This document shows, piece after piece, positions 49,591 to 58,680 of a DNA stretch of 64,000 nt. Position numbers and translations under genes: made by a program. The stretch is from Rhizobium sp. Root1203 (GTDB lineage Bacteria; Pseudomonadota; Alphaproteobacteria; Rhizobiales; Rhizobiaceae). Where the stretch lies: positions 616,398-680,397 of the forward strand of contig NZ_LMCW01000012.1 of assembly GCF_001424945.1 (NCBI RefSeq), in the 5' to 3' direction. Within the stretch, counting starts at the first letter, position 1; each line of letters starts with the position of its first letter. The notes beneath the pieces are model-generated. The model ran no database searches and was not told the DNA's origin. It worked only from the letters and a program-made list of their open reading frames with translations.

Positions 49591-50394
49591 TTAATCCGTG
49601 TTGCTTGTGGCGATCTTATGCGACATCGAGATCGCCGTCCGGCGATCGTTTTCCGTAGCCACCGAGAACGCCTGCTCCTGCAGGGATTCCATCCAGCTGC
49701 AATCCTTCGGCTTGCAGCGGTCGAGCGCCGCGGTCATCAACGCCAGACCGTTGGCGGCCTGACCCTCCTGGAACAGAATATTGCCGAACACGGCCATGGC
49801 ACCCGGATGACCGCTCTTGCGGGCCTGGTTGAGCCATTTCTTCGCCTGTTGGGCGCTGGTGCCGCCGCCCTCGCCCGCAAGCATCATCTGCGCGAGCTGG
49901 AACTGCGCTTCCGGCACACCGAAGGTGGAAGCAACCTGGAAATAGAGCTGGCGCGCCTGGCTCAGATCAGTCTTTACCGGGCTACCCGGAATGCCATGCT
50001 TGTAGTAGTTGGCAAGCGACAGCAGCGCATTGACAAAAAAGCCGGTATCCTCTGAACCCGGCTCGACACCCTGTTGCGCGATCTCGCTATAGATCTTGAA
50101 GGCTTCGAAATCATTCTGCGTGACGCCATCGCCATCGGCATACATGTTGGCGAGAGCCCAGCGCGAACCAGTGTGTCCCTTTTCCGCCGCATACTTGTAG
50201 GCTTCGACGGCCTCTTCTTTCTGGCCGTTTTTGTAGGCTTTGAAACCGAACTTGAAGAGATCGAAAGGACCGGATTCCTTCGTAACGCCCGACTTTATAT
50301 CGAACGCGCCGGCCGGACAGGCAACTGCCGCGAAACAGGCGACGGAAAGCCCCATAAGCATCAATCTGAAAGGTCTGAACTCGGACGTCAGCAT
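49591..50394 (-). CDS. exoR: ExoR, periplasmic Sel1-repeat inhibitor of ExoS/ChvI
   Basis: ExoR holds the ExoS sensor kinase inactive in the periplasm; its proteolysis releases ExoS/ChvI signalling and succinoglycan synthesis while repressing motility. This 267-residue protein has a Sec signal peptide (MLMGLSVACFAAVACPAGAF, cleavage about residue 30). Sel1-like repeats follow, for example AVEAYKYAAEKGHTGSRWAL and QAKKWLNQARKSGHPGAMAV. The length and sequence fit S. meliloti ExoR from memory. I chose the ATG at 50394 because it begins the signal peptide; the frame stays open for 630 bases further upstream. It converges on xthA. Confidence 0.92.
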   Translation of the reverse strand: MLTSEFRPFRLMLMGLSVACFAAVACPAGAFDIKSGVTKESGPFDLFKFGFKAYKNGQKEEAVEAYKYAAEKGHTGSRWALANMYADGDGVTQNDFEAFKIYSEIAQQGVEPGSEDTGFFVNALLSLANYYKHGIPGSPVKTDLSQARQLYFQVASTFGVPEAQFQLAQMMLAGEGGGTSAQQAKKWLNQARKSGHPGAMAVFGNILFQEGQAANGLALMTAALDRCKPKDCSWMESLQEQAFSVATENDRRTAISMSHKIATSNTD

Positions 50395-51071
50395 TTCACT
50401 CGATTTCTTTCGTTTCCACCCATGCCAGCCGCGCCGGACACTGTCCTTGCAACCTGCTGACCTAGTCCTTTCGGCGAGCGATCCCACGGTGAGCTCAAAG
50501 GCCCCTTTGCCCGCGTCGCGTCCAGCCTTGCGCCCTCCTCCAAGGGCCTGCATTCGCTTTAGATCGAGGTTCTCCGTCCGCATCCCGGCACGGTTCACCT
50601 GCGATTGCACCAACTGCATTTCTGCGAAGCCGAGGTTCGGTATTTCGCGTTCGGAACATAGGTAATCACCAATTGTGACAAAACCTGAGCGGTTGTTACC
50701 GACCACCGATTCTGGCAGGCGCAACGCCCTGAAAATTGAAGAGAAGGAAAGACTGGAAGCCGCCGGACGCGAGCGAAGCTTTTCGGCTGATACGTCTTGC
50801 AGCCAACGCGAAACGACAGAAACGGCATCAACATTGCCGTAGCCTTCGCCTGCCTTCTCTGCACTCAATGAAAACCGACCCATCTTACTCTTTACGCGCA
50901 TCCCAAGCTTGTCATTCCCTCGCCCGAGCTTAGCGCTGCGCCTAGTTTGTGGCGGGAAATGGACATTTTGCCCCGAAGCCGATCTTACGCGAATGGTGGT
51001 AAAAAGCTGTTGCTGAATCGTCACAAAATGAAACGGCGGAAGAGCATGCTTAACGGTCTGTAGACAAAGAA
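50395..51071. other. long leader and intergenic region upstream of exoR
   Basis: About 680 bp lie between exoR and the terminator of the FadL gene. One minus-strand frame is open throughout and in frame with exoR, but the would-be extension (Arg/Ser-rich, no domain) would bury the ExoR signal peptide. I read the region as a long exoR promoter/leader. I cannot identify a ChvI box by eye. Confidence 0.4.
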
Positions 51072-51095
51072 AAAGCCCGGCAGGTGCCGGGCTTT
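51072..51095 (-). terminator. rho-independent terminator of the FadL-type gene
   Basis: Perfect 10-bp stem aaagcccggc / gccgggcttt with a 4-base loop, followed by a T-run on the minus strand, 23 bases past the stop. Confidence 0.88.
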
Positions 51096-51117
51096 CATTT
51101 GCACTGATCTTCTGAGA

Positions 51118-52353
51118 TCAGAACTTGAACTTGATGCTGGTCGATATGGCGGCGATCAAATCGTTTCCGAAGGAATACGTCACGTCGTTGCCGTAGGTAA
51201 CACCGTCCTTCACGATCGTTCCGGACTCGCCGCTCGTCATGACGCCAAGCGCTCCGGCCAGTCGCCATTCGATGTTTTCGGTCGGGCTGTAGGCCGCCCC
51301 AACGCCAACGACCCAGCTATCGGTCTGCGCGCCATAGCCATCGCTGGTCCCGCGATCCCACGTCAAGCTCACCGCACCGCTCCATTGGTCGTTGAACTTG
51401 TGGCCGACGCCACTCGTGACGGTCCAACCATCGCGATACGCGAGGTCGAGCGAGGCCAATCCGCCAGGCGGGCAAGTTCCGGTCGTCGGGCAGAAGGGGA
51501 CCGACTGGAGTACGCTCCAGTTCGTCCACTTTATGGAGCCGAAGGCGAGCCAATCCGGCGCGATACCGCTTTGAGCCTTTAGCTCCAGCGAGTCAGGCGC
51601 TTCTGCGGAGCCATATACATTCGTAATCCTACCGCCGTATCCCGGCGTCAAAGGCGCATCCGTCAAATCCACGGTGCCCGTGAGATTGTCGTATTTGACG
51701 CGGCTGTTGTAGACGAGGCTGGCGCGGAGCGCGTATTCTGGAATTTCGTAGGCGACACCGGCGCGCCATCCCCATGCCTGGTCCTCGAGATCAAGGCGGC
51801 CGGTTCCGATTGTCGAGAAGCCAGGAGGCGCGGCAGGAAGGGAATACACCATCCGCTCCTTGAAGCCCTCGACCTCCTGATAGAACGTGCCGCCGATCAC
51901 ACGGAGCTGCCCCGGCCCCACGTCGAACTTGTAGGAACAGGTCGCACCGTAGTTATGCGTCGTGATCTTTGTTTCGATATTGTTGTTGGCGCCGGCCCAG
52001 TTGATGCCTGGATTCGTGTGCGCGCCGAACGGCTCGGAGTAATCGAGAAGGCAGTCCACATCGCCGATGCCGCCCTTCAGGCCGACATACGGGACCGCGT
52101 AATTTTCCGTATCGTCAGCCGAATGCGGACGGTTATTCAGATTGCCACCAGCCGTCGGGTTGTCCCGAACGTTGTCCAGCCTGCGCTGCGGCATGACATA
52201 GATCACGCCCGACTGAATGGAAAACTGCGATGCATCGAACAATTGGTCGATGTTGTAGCCGCCGCGATCAAGTCCGCCCGCGAAGGACGGCTGCGCCAGC
52301 GTTGAAAGTAGAGCAAGCGACAAGCCGCCTGCCAATGCCATACGAGATGCCAA
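51118..52353 (-). CDS. FadL-type outer membrane transport protein
   Basis: This is a ~411-residue outer-membrane beta-barrel of the OMPP1/FadL/TodX family, which lets hydrophobic compounds such as long-chain fatty acids cross the outer membrane. A signal peptide (LSLALLSTLAQPSFA) is followed by the N-terminal FDASQF segment, many alternating strands and a final aromatic residue (SIKFKF) needed for barrel assembly. I chose a TTG start at 52353 because GGGGGAG stands 5 bases upstream; an ATG at 52341 is the alternative. In S. meliloti a FadL homologue also takes up long-chain acyl-homoserine lactones. Confidence 0.82.
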   Translation of the reverse strand: MASRMALAGGLSLALLSTLAQPSFAGGLDRGGYNIDQLFDASQFSIQSGVIYVMPQRRLDNVRDNPTAGGNLNNRPHSADDTENYAVPYVGLKGGIGDVDCLLDYSEPFGAHTNPGINWAGANNNIETKITTHNYGATCSYKFDVGPGQLRVIGGTFYQEVEGFKERMVYSLPAAPPGFSTIGTGRLDLEDQAWGWRAGVAYEIPEYALRASLVYNSRVKYDNLTGTVDLTDAPLTPGYGGRITNVYGSAEAPDSLELKAQSGIAPDWLAFGSIKWTNWSVLQSVPFCPTTGTCPPGGLASLDLAYRDGWTVTSGVGHKFNDQWSGAVSLTWDRGTSDGYGAQTDSWVVGVGAAYSPTENIEWRLAGALGVMTSGESGTIVKDGVTYGNDVTYSFGNDLIAAISTSIKFKF

Positions 52354-52704
52354 TGTGTCTCCCCCACTAAAGGCAATTAGAATTGAGGGGACTGTGCAGG
52401 CGATCCCGGTAAATGGCAACTTTGCGAGGGGATGCGATTGGAAAGTGAGCTAATGGATCATTTACGTAAAAAATTGACGGGCACGTCAATATTTTCGCTA
52501 TTTAGAAAAAAATTCCAAGAAAAGCCTGCCCATATCGAAAAAACAGGATGATCGTGCCTCATCCGGAACCATCTGTAACCTGCAGACAACACTCTTATTT
52601 TTCGCCGCAAGACCGTGGAAAACCTGTGAAATCAATCAGGAAAAGCGCTTTTAGCCTCCAGCCGTTCCCTTAAAATGACAAAATGCCTAGCCGCGGACGA
52701 AAAA
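52354..52704. other. intergenic region upstream of the FadL-type gene
   Basis: This 350-bp AT-rich gap should hold the FadL promoter. It contains several A/T runs (for example around 52500-52515) but no ORF with a ribosome site and no structured RNA that I can identify. Confidence 0.4.
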
Positions 52705-52727
52705 GCGCCCGATTCTCTATCGGGCGC
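52705..52727 (-). terminator. rho-independent terminator of valS
   Basis: Perfect 9-bp stem gcgcccgat / atcgggcgc with a 5-base loop; the minus strand continues with five T. It lies 32 bases past the valS stop. Confidence 0.85.
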
Positions 52728-52758
52728 CCTTAGAATTAAATACTACTTTCCGTTGATA

Positions 52759-55602
52759 TTACGTCGCCTCAGCTACACGCGAGAGTGCAGTGCGCAGGCT
52801 GGCCATCTGTCCCGTGAGCTCTTCCAGACGGTCGCGCTCGGCGGTCACGACCTCCGGGTTGGCATTCGCGACGAACTTCTCATTCGACAGCTTGCCGTTG
52901 ATCCGGGCCATCTCGCCTTCCGTCTTGGTAATCGCCTTTTCGAGGCGTGTCTTCTCGGCACCGAGATCGATGAGTGCCCCGAGCGGCAGGCAGGCGGTCG
53001 CTTCGCCGATAACAATCTGGGCGGCTCCCCTCGGCGCCTCCTGGGTCAGAGAAATGCCATCGACGCGGGCCAACCGCTTGATTGCCGCATCGTGCCGAAC
53101 CAGACGTTCGCGCGTCAAACCGTTGGCCTTCACAACGACAAGCGGCGCAATCGCTGAAGGCGGCACGTTCATCTCTGCTCGAACCGAGCGAATACCGGAT
53201 ACGAGGTCGATCAGCCAGTTGATCTCGTCCGCCGCCGCATCATCGGCGTAAGACGGTGCAGGCCATTCGGCGTGGCAGATCAGGCTGTCACGCTCGACGC
53301 CCTCTCCGGCGGTATGTGCCCATAGCTCTTCGGTCATGAAGGGCATGAAGGGGTGCAGCAACTTGTAGATCTCCTCGAGAATATAAGCGCTGCAGGCCTG
53401 GGCCTCTTTCTTGGCGCCTTCGTCGGCACCGCTGAAGACCGGCTTCAGCAGTTCGAGATACCAGTCGCAGACCTGGTTCCAAACGAAACGATAGAGCGCG
53501 CCGGCGGCGTCGTTGAAGCGATAGGCCTCGATCGCTTCCGTGACATCGCGCTCGGCACGGGCGAGTTCCGTCAGAATCCAGCGGTTGATCGTCAGTTCCG
53601 CAGCTTCGGGAATAAAATGCGGATCGCTAACGGCGCCGTTCATCTCGGCAAAGCGCGTCGCGTTCCAGAGCTTGGTGCCGAAGTTGCGATAGCCGGCAAT
53701 GCGAGCCGGATCGAGCTTCACGTCGCGGCCTTGAGCAGCCATGATCGCCAGCGTAAAGCGCAGCGCGTCGGCGCCATATTCGTCGATAAGCTCCAGCGGG
53801 TCGATGACGTTGCCCTTCGACTTCGACATCTTCTGGCCGTTCTTGTCGCGGACCAGCGCGTGAATGTAGACCGTGTGGAACGGCTCGACCGGATTGCCGT
53901 CTTCGTCCTTCATGAAATGCATGCCCATCTGCATCATGCGAACGACCCAGAACGGAATAATGTCGAATCCGGTCACGAGGACATTGGTCGGATAATAACG
54001 TGCAAGTTCCGGCGTCTGCTCCGGCCAGCCGAGCGTCGAGAAGGGCCAGAGGGCGGATGAGAACCAGGTGTCGAGGACATCTTCGTCACGGGTGAGGATT
54101 TCGCCCGGTTTGAAATTCTCGAGCAGGTCTTCGACATAGGCCTTCATTGGCCCCTCGTGCGACAGATAGTGCTGGATAGCGGCCTGCAGCGCTTCTTCTT
54201 CGGACTTCTCTACGAAAACCTGACCGTCCGGACCGTACCAGGCGGGGATCTGATGTCCCCACCAAAGCTGGCGAGAAATGCACCACGGCTGAATGTTTTC
54301 CATCCACTGGAAATAAGTGTTTTCCCAGTTCTTCGGGACGAACCTGGTGCGGCCTTCGCGAACCGAGGCAATCGCCGGCTGAGCCAGTGTCTTGTTGTCC
54401 ACCCACCATTGCTCGGTCAGGCGCGGTTCGATAGGCACGCCACCGCGATCGCCGTGCGGAACCATGTGCTTGTGCGGCTCGATCCTGTCGAGCAACCCCG
54501 CTTCTTCGAAGATCTCCACGATGATGTTGCGCGCCGCGATGCGATCCTGGCCTTCAAGCCGATCCCAGGCGCCGTGCAGCGCTGCGGGGTGATCGAGCCC
54601 CTCCAGGAAGTCCTCGTTTTCCCTGATGTTGATCGTCGCATCGACGTTCATGATGTTGATTGCAGGCAGCCCCCTGCGCTTGCCGACTTCGAAGTCGTTG
54701 AAGTCGTGCGCGGGCGTCAGCTTGACGGCGCCGGTACCCGCGGTCGGGTCGGCATAATCGTCCGCAACAATGGGGATCCTTCTGCCGACGATCGGCAGGA
54801 TGACGTGCTTGCCGATAATGGCCTTGTAGCGCTCATCCCCCGGATTGACCGCAACGCCGGTGTCGCCGAGCATGGTTTCCGGCCGGGTCGTGGCCACGGT
54901 CAAATAGTCCCGCGTCTCAAATTCCGTCGGATTCCCTTCCTCGTCAAACGCAACGGGGTGTTCGTAAGTAACTCCCTCTTCCAGCGGATAACGCAGGTGC
55001 CAAAGGTTGCCCTTGACCTCGATCTGCTCGACTTCCATGTCCGAGATCGCCGTCAGCAGCTTCGGGTCCCAGTTGACGAGCCGCTTGTCCTTGTAGATCA
55101 GGCCTTCCTTGTAGAGCGTGACGAAGACTTCGAGAACGGCGGCCGAAAGCCCCTCGTCCATCGTGAAGCGTTCGCGCGACCAGTCACAGGAAGCGCCCAG
55201 CCGCTTCAACTGATTGAAGATCAGGCCACCGGATTCCGCCTTCCATTCCCAGATCTTCTCGACAAAGGCTTCGCGACCCATCTCGCGACGGCCCGGCAGC
55301 TGTTGCTCCATGAGCTTGCGCTCGACAACCATCTGCGTGGCGATGCCTGCATGATCCATGCCCGGCTGCCACAGCACATCCTTCCCGCGCATACGCTCGA
55401 AGCGGACCAGGACGTCCTGCAGCGTATTGTTGAGCGCATGACCCATGTGCAGCGAACCCGTCACGTTCGGCGGCGGGATCACGATGGTAAATGTCTCGGC
55501 GCCCGGCTTGGCATTCGCGCCTGCGCGGAAGGCATCCGCCTCATCCCATTTCGCGGCGATTTTCGGTTCAACGGCAGCGGAATCGTAGGTCTTTTCGAGC
55601 AT
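52759..55602 (-). CDS. valS: valyl-tRNA synthetase
   Basis: This 947-residue class I synthetase charges and proofreads tRNA-Val. The HIGH-type motif is HMGHALNNTL and the second signature is KMSKSKGNV. The CP1 editing domain lies between them (TVATTRPETMLGD). The anticodon-binding domain follows, and the C-terminal coiled coil (residues ~880-947, TRLEKAITKTEGEMARING) is the arm typical of ValS. It is followed by a strong terminator and preceded by popZ. Confidence 0.97.
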   Translation of the reverse strand: MLEKTYDSAAVEPKIAAKWDEADAFRAGANAKPGAETFTIVIPPPNVTGSLHMGHALNNTLQDVLVRFERMRGKDVLWQPGMDHAGIATQMVVERKLMEQQLPGRREMGREAFVEKIWEWKAESGGLIFNQLKRLGASCDWSRERFTMDEGLSAAVLEVFVTLYKEGLIYKDKRLVNWDPKLLTAISDMEVEQIEVKGNLWHLRYPLEEGVTYEHPVAFDEEGNPTEFETRDYLTVATTRPETMLGDTGVAVNPGDERYKAIIGKHVILPIVGRRIPIVADDYADPTAGTGAVKLTPAHDFNDFEVGKRRGLPAINIMNVDATINIRENEDFLEGLDHPAALHGAWDRLEGQDRIAARNIIVEIFEEAGLLDRIEPHKHMVPHGDRGGVPIEPRLTEQWWVDNKTLAQPAIASVREGRTRFVPKNWENTYFQWMENIQPWCISRQLWWGHQIPAWYGPDGQVFVEKSEEEALQAAIQHYLSHEGPMKAYVEDLLENFKPGEILTRDEDVLDTWFSSALWPFSTLGWPEQTPELARYYPTNVLVTGFDIIPFWVVRMMQMGMHFMKDEDGNPVEPFHTVYIHALVRDKNGQKMSKSKGNVIDPLELIDEYGADALRFTLAIMAAQGRDVKLDPARIAGYRNFGTKLWNATRFAEMNGAVSDPHFIPEAAELTINRWILTELARAERDVTEAIEAYRFNDAAGALYRFVWNQVCDWYLELLKPVFSGADEGAKKEAQACSAYILEEIYKLLHPFMPFMTEELWAHTAGEGVERDSLICHAEWPAPSYADDAAADEINWLIDLVSGIRSVRAEMNVPPSAIAPLVVVKANGLTRERLVRHDAAIKRLARVDGISLTQEAPRGAAQIVIGEATACLPLGALIDLGAEKTRLEKAITKTEGEMARINGKLSNEKFVANANPEVVTAERDRLEELTGQMASLRTALSRVAEAT

Positions 55603-55672
55603 TTGGGGACCAGATCTGGAGGTTCTATGATGCGGTTGGTAAATAGGATGGCTGCGGGCAAGTCAATAAAAA

Positions 55673-55697
55673 AGCCGCCCCGAAGACCGGAGCGGCT
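55673..55697 (-). terminator. terminator of popZ
   Basis: Stem agccgc-ccg / cgg-gcggct with one wobble position and a short loop; on the minus strand a run of six T follows. It lies 20 bases past the popZ stop. Confidence 0.75.
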
Positions 55698-55718
55698 CTC
55701 AAGACAAAGGAGTTCCGA

Positions 55719-56594
55719 TCAGCGGCGCGGGCCGCGCGCGACACGCTCGATTTCCTCGCGAACAAGGCGCTCGACCAGCGTCGGCAGGTTGTCATCGAGC
55801 CAATCACGCAGCATCGGTCGCAACATGTCCTCGGCGATCTCGTCCAGCGAACGCCGCTCTGCACCGTCGATTGCGGCTGCAAGCTCCTCGAACGAACGGG
55901 CGATCTGCAACCCCGCATCCTGCGAAAGGAGCGCCTGCTGCGTGTCCTCCGAGATGCTGGGGAGCAAGCGATCCGAAAGAGGAGCAGCAACGGCGATCTG
56001 CGCCGGCGCCTCTGCGGTCTGGACAAATTCTTCCTGGAGCTGCATCGCAGCAGCCGCCGGCACGTCGTACTGGGATTCAGTCGGTTTGTCTGCCGCAACG
56101 GCTTGTGGGGCCGGTGTTGCAATCGGCGCAGCGGCATTCTCGACGCTACGCGGCATTTCGACCGGAGGCTGGGGCGCTTCGAACATGTGTGCAGGGACTT
56201 CGGGGCGCATTTCCTGCTGACGGAAACCGGGCGGTACTTCGCGCTGAAGCTGAACCGTGTTCCGCTCGGAGGCAGCGCGAACGCGGGCGGCAACATCTGC
56301 AAGCGACATCGCGCGAGCAGGCGCTTCCAGTGTCGGCGCGGAGCCTGCAGAATTGGCTGCAACAAAACGCGGATCGGGTTGCGGCATCGTCTCCGGGAAC
56401 TCGACGCCGGCATAGGCCTGGTCGACGGTCAAATGAATGTCGGAGTCGCGGTCGTCCTCATCGGCACCGTAAACGGCAGGCAGCGATGCCGAAATTGCCT
56501 TGCCCGCGCCCGGCTCATTGCTTTCGATGATCTGGCGGATGGACGCCAGAATTTCTTCCATGGACGGTTCACGCGCTACGCTTGGCTGAGCCAT
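55719..56594 (-). CDS. popZ: PopZ/DUF2497 polar organising protein
   Basis: PopZ forms polymeric hubs at cell poles that anchor the chromosome origin and polarity factors. The 291 residues show the conserved N-terminal helix SMEEILASIRQIIESNEPG and a long Pro/Ala-rich central linker. The C-terminal DUF2497 oligomerisation helices (SLDEIAEDMLRPMLRDWLDDNLPTLVERLVREEI; landmarks LRPMLRDWLDDNLP and LVERLVREEIER) end the chain. It lies upstream of valS with a terminator between. Confidence 0.88.
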   Translation of the reverse strand: MAQPSVAREPSMEEILASIRQIIESNEPGAGKAISASLPAVYGADEDDRDSDIHLTVDQAYAGVEFPETMPQPDPRFVAANSAGSAPTLEAPARAMSLADVAARVRAASERNTVQLQREVPPGFRQQEMRPEVPAHMFEAPQPPVEMPRSVENAAAPIATPAPQAVAADKPTESQYDVPAAAAMQLQEEFVQTAEAPAQIAVAAPLSDRLLPSISEDTQQALLSQDAGLQIARSFEELAAAIDGAERRSLDEIAEDMLRPMLRDWLDDNLPTLVERLVREEIERVARGPRR

Positions 56595-56765
56595 ATCTAT
56601 CCCCGTTATTCAGAAACAACGACCGGATTGCGTGGAGTGGGCATCCGAATCACCCAGACTGTAGGATAGCCGAACGGGGAAAAAAATCATCGCGAATCAA
56701 ATGAATACTGCCATGCACAGTTTTCTCCGGGGCGTAGACATGGCGCAAAAAGCGACAAAACAGGA

Positions 56766-56786
56766 ACGGGCGCCAGAGGCGCCCGT
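56766..56786 (-). terminator. terminator of the second pcm-like gene
   Basis: Perfect 9-bp stem acgggcgcc / ggcgcccgt with a 3-base loop lies 30 bases past the stop; the minus strand continues T-rich (tcctgtttt). Confidence 0.7.
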
Positions 56787-56815
56787 AACAGAAGGCAGAC
56801 TTCGCAAAAAGCCGT

Positions 56816-57478
56816 CTAGAATACGAATTCGCGCGCCTTGGCAAAACCCGGAAGCGGCTTCACGGACGCATTGAAGAAGACGTTTTCCGACACTGCGCCA
56901 CGCTCGCCGACGAACACCTTCGCCCGTGCCGAGCCGCCGTATCCCTGAACCGTCACGAGACGACCGCCATCGCGAAGCTGCGAAAGCAGCGCCTGCGGAA
57001 CCTCCTCGACGGCACCACTGACAAAGATCAGGTCATAAGGGACGCCGGCGGCGCTGCCCAAGGCGAGCGGTCCCGTCACAACGGAGACATTCGGATAATC
57101 GGCAAGATTGGCTTTGGCTGCAGCCGCAAGCTCTTCATCCTCTTCGACGGCGACAACCGAGCCCGCCAGCAGCGACAGCAGCGCCGATACGTACCCCGTG
57201 CCGCAACCGATTTCGAGAACAGCGTCGTCCTTGCCGATCTCCGCAAGCTGGAGAAGCTTGGCAAGCGGGGACGGCTGCATCAGGAAGCGCGCCGGCTTGC
57301 CGGCTTCCGCCGGACAGATTTCGACATCGATGTCGACATAGGCAAGCGCCTTGGACTTTTCAGGGACAAATGCCTCGCGCGGTACCGAAAGGAACGCCGT
57401 CAGCACGGAATGCGAGGTGACGTCCGTCGTGCGGATCTGGTTGTCGACCATATTGGCGCGTGCAGTTTCGAAATTCAT
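56816..57478 (-). CDS. protein-L-isoaspartate methyltransferase-like protein
   Basis: This is a 220-residue PCMT-family protein more divergent than the one at 34619-35272. The SAM motif VLEIGCGTGYVSALLS and the PSPLAKLLQL segment are clear, and the N-terminal FETARANMVDNQIRTTDVT (landmarks MVDNQIRT) is typical of the rhizobial second paralogue. AGAGGACA precedes the ATG. In sinorhizobia this gene usually precedes tolC, by my recollection; here the 221 bp to popZ hold only a terminator and a short gap. Confidence 0.88.
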   Translation of the reverse strand: MNFETARANMVDNQIRTTDVTSHSVLTAFLSVPREAFVPEKSKALAYVDIDVEICPAEAGKPARFLMQPSPLAKLLQLAEIGKDDAVLEIGCGTGYVSALLSLLAGSVVAVEEDEELAAAAKANLADYPNVSVVTGPLALGSAAGVPYDLIFVSGAVEEVPQALLSQLRDGGRLVTVQGYGGSARAKVFVGERGAVSENVFFNASVKPLPGFAKAREFVF

Positions 57479-57681
57479 CTTGTCCTCTCGCCCAGTGAAA
57501 AGCGGTTCTGTCTGCTCGTCTCTTATTCTTCGGGCAACAGGCTTTCAAGGCTTCGCAACCATCTGCGACAAGAATTAAGGGGGCGGCGGCCTCAACGCCA
57601 CCCTGGACGCAATCCCCCATGGAATAAACCGCGCCCCCGTGATATTATTGCAACCGGAGGGTTTTAAGGAGGAGGTGCATC

Positions 57682-57783
57682 ATGTCCATGATCGTTGAGT
57701 ATTTTTCGCTATTCGACTTCTTCATCGTTGCGGCGCTGCTCGGAATCTTCTGCTGCGGCCTATTCGACGGTGAAACAAGCTGA
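57682..57783 (+). CDS. 33-residue hydrophobic small protein
   Basis: This short ORF encodes a 33-residue protein with a central hydrophobic helix (FFIVAALLGIFCCGLF) and acidic ends. A very strong ribosome site (AAGGAGGAGG) stands 4-6 bases upstream, which is the main reason to call it. It is divergent from the pcm-like gene. It is likely a single-span membrane protein; I do not recognise the family. Confidence 0.5.
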   Translation: MSMIVEYFSLFDFFIVAALLGIFCCGLFDGETS

Positions 57784-57887
57784 AGTTTCTCTTCCGCCGC
57801 AGGGCGACAACCGACACGAGAGCTTTCAGGTTGGTGTCAGCTTCGTGATGGATAGTCACATTCCTTGAACACGCGGCGAGTGAACTC

Positions 57888-58031
57888 GTGAACAGATCTA
57901 TCGTATGTGGCGGGGTTTTCGTCTGCGCTCTCGTGACCCTAGTGCTGATGATACCGCTCATTCACGGCGGCGCACCGAACGTCACCACAAATGGCGTTTC
58001 ACCAATGCCTTCGCTGCAGCGGATCAATTGA
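57888..58031 (+). CDS. possible small exported protein
   Basis: A GTG-started ORF of 47 codons with a basic N-terminus, a hydrophobic stretch (VCGGVFVCALVTLVLMIPLI) and a polar tail looks like a signal-anchored or exported peptide. The ribosome site is weak, so the call is tentative. It follows the 33-residue ORF on the same strand after 104 bases. Confidence 0.3.
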   Translation: MNRSIVCGGVFVCALVTLVLMIPLIHGGAPNVTTNGVSPMPSLQRIN

Positions 58032-58207
58032 CTGGCGGATGGCGACGCCGGCCATCCGCCAAACCCCAAAAATATCGGGGATTTCATATACCTAATTAAT
58101 TGCCTGAAAGAGGTTTGGAGGCCTCGCCCGGAATATCGAAACTGGGCGATATCAACCACTTGCCGGCCTTCCTGCCACACTTGGCCTAGAATAATTTCCT
58201 TTGGATT

Positions 58208-58552
58208 TCAAAGGCGGCTGCCACACTCTGCCACACCTTTGAGGGATGACGTGAGCTGCCAGCTCCTCGTATATGTCGACGCTCGTAGCTCGCGCCCAAG
58301 TGCGCCAATCGGTATAGGGCAGCCAAGCTTTTTCATCTTCTTTTCGACTTTCCTGCGCCTATTCACGGCCCGCATGTGGCTGGTTTCTCCGGCGTGCCTG
58401 CAGCTTCCAGTAAGCTTCCGGCACTTCGCGGCATTGTCCATACTGGTCTTAGCGGTGCTCTCGCTCACCTTCGCAGCAAAGGATGCCAAGCCGAACAGCG
58501 ATTGCGTCATTAGCATAATAAGGGCAAAGCAAACCAGATCGTGAACATTCAT
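58208..58552 (-). CDS. hypothetical small exported protein
   Basis: This is a 114-residue ORF with a hydrophobic start (LVCFALIMLMTQSLFGLASFA) resembling a signal peptide, followed by a basic, Cys-containing region (CRKLTGSCRHAGETS) and a Lys-rich stretch. I know no family. The opposite strand also has an open frame here (58239-58544), so direction is uncertain; the signal-like N-terminus favours the minus strand. The approximately 170 bp on its left side (58032-58207) show only a short palindrome, cctttg-N5-caaagg at 58198-58214. Confidence 0.4.
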   Translation of the reverse strand: MNVHDLVCFALIMLMTQSLFGLASFAAKVSESTAKTSMDNAAKCRKLTGSCRHAGETSHMRAVNRRRKVEKKMKKLGCPIPIGALGRELRASTYTRSWQLTSSLKGVAECGSRL

Positions 58553-58680
58553 ACCACTTCACTTAAGAAGCGCTCTCAACATATTCCCTTCTCGTTGCAA
58601 CTATTGGAACACCGGTACGTTTAGCCACCGGACCTGCCGCGAGCCGGTTCAGAAACCTGAACCGCCCCGCAGGATAGATA

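Noticed and set aside
54157..56220. A 687-codon open frame on the plus strand
   Set aside because: It is antisense to valS and popZ, both of which are unmistakable.
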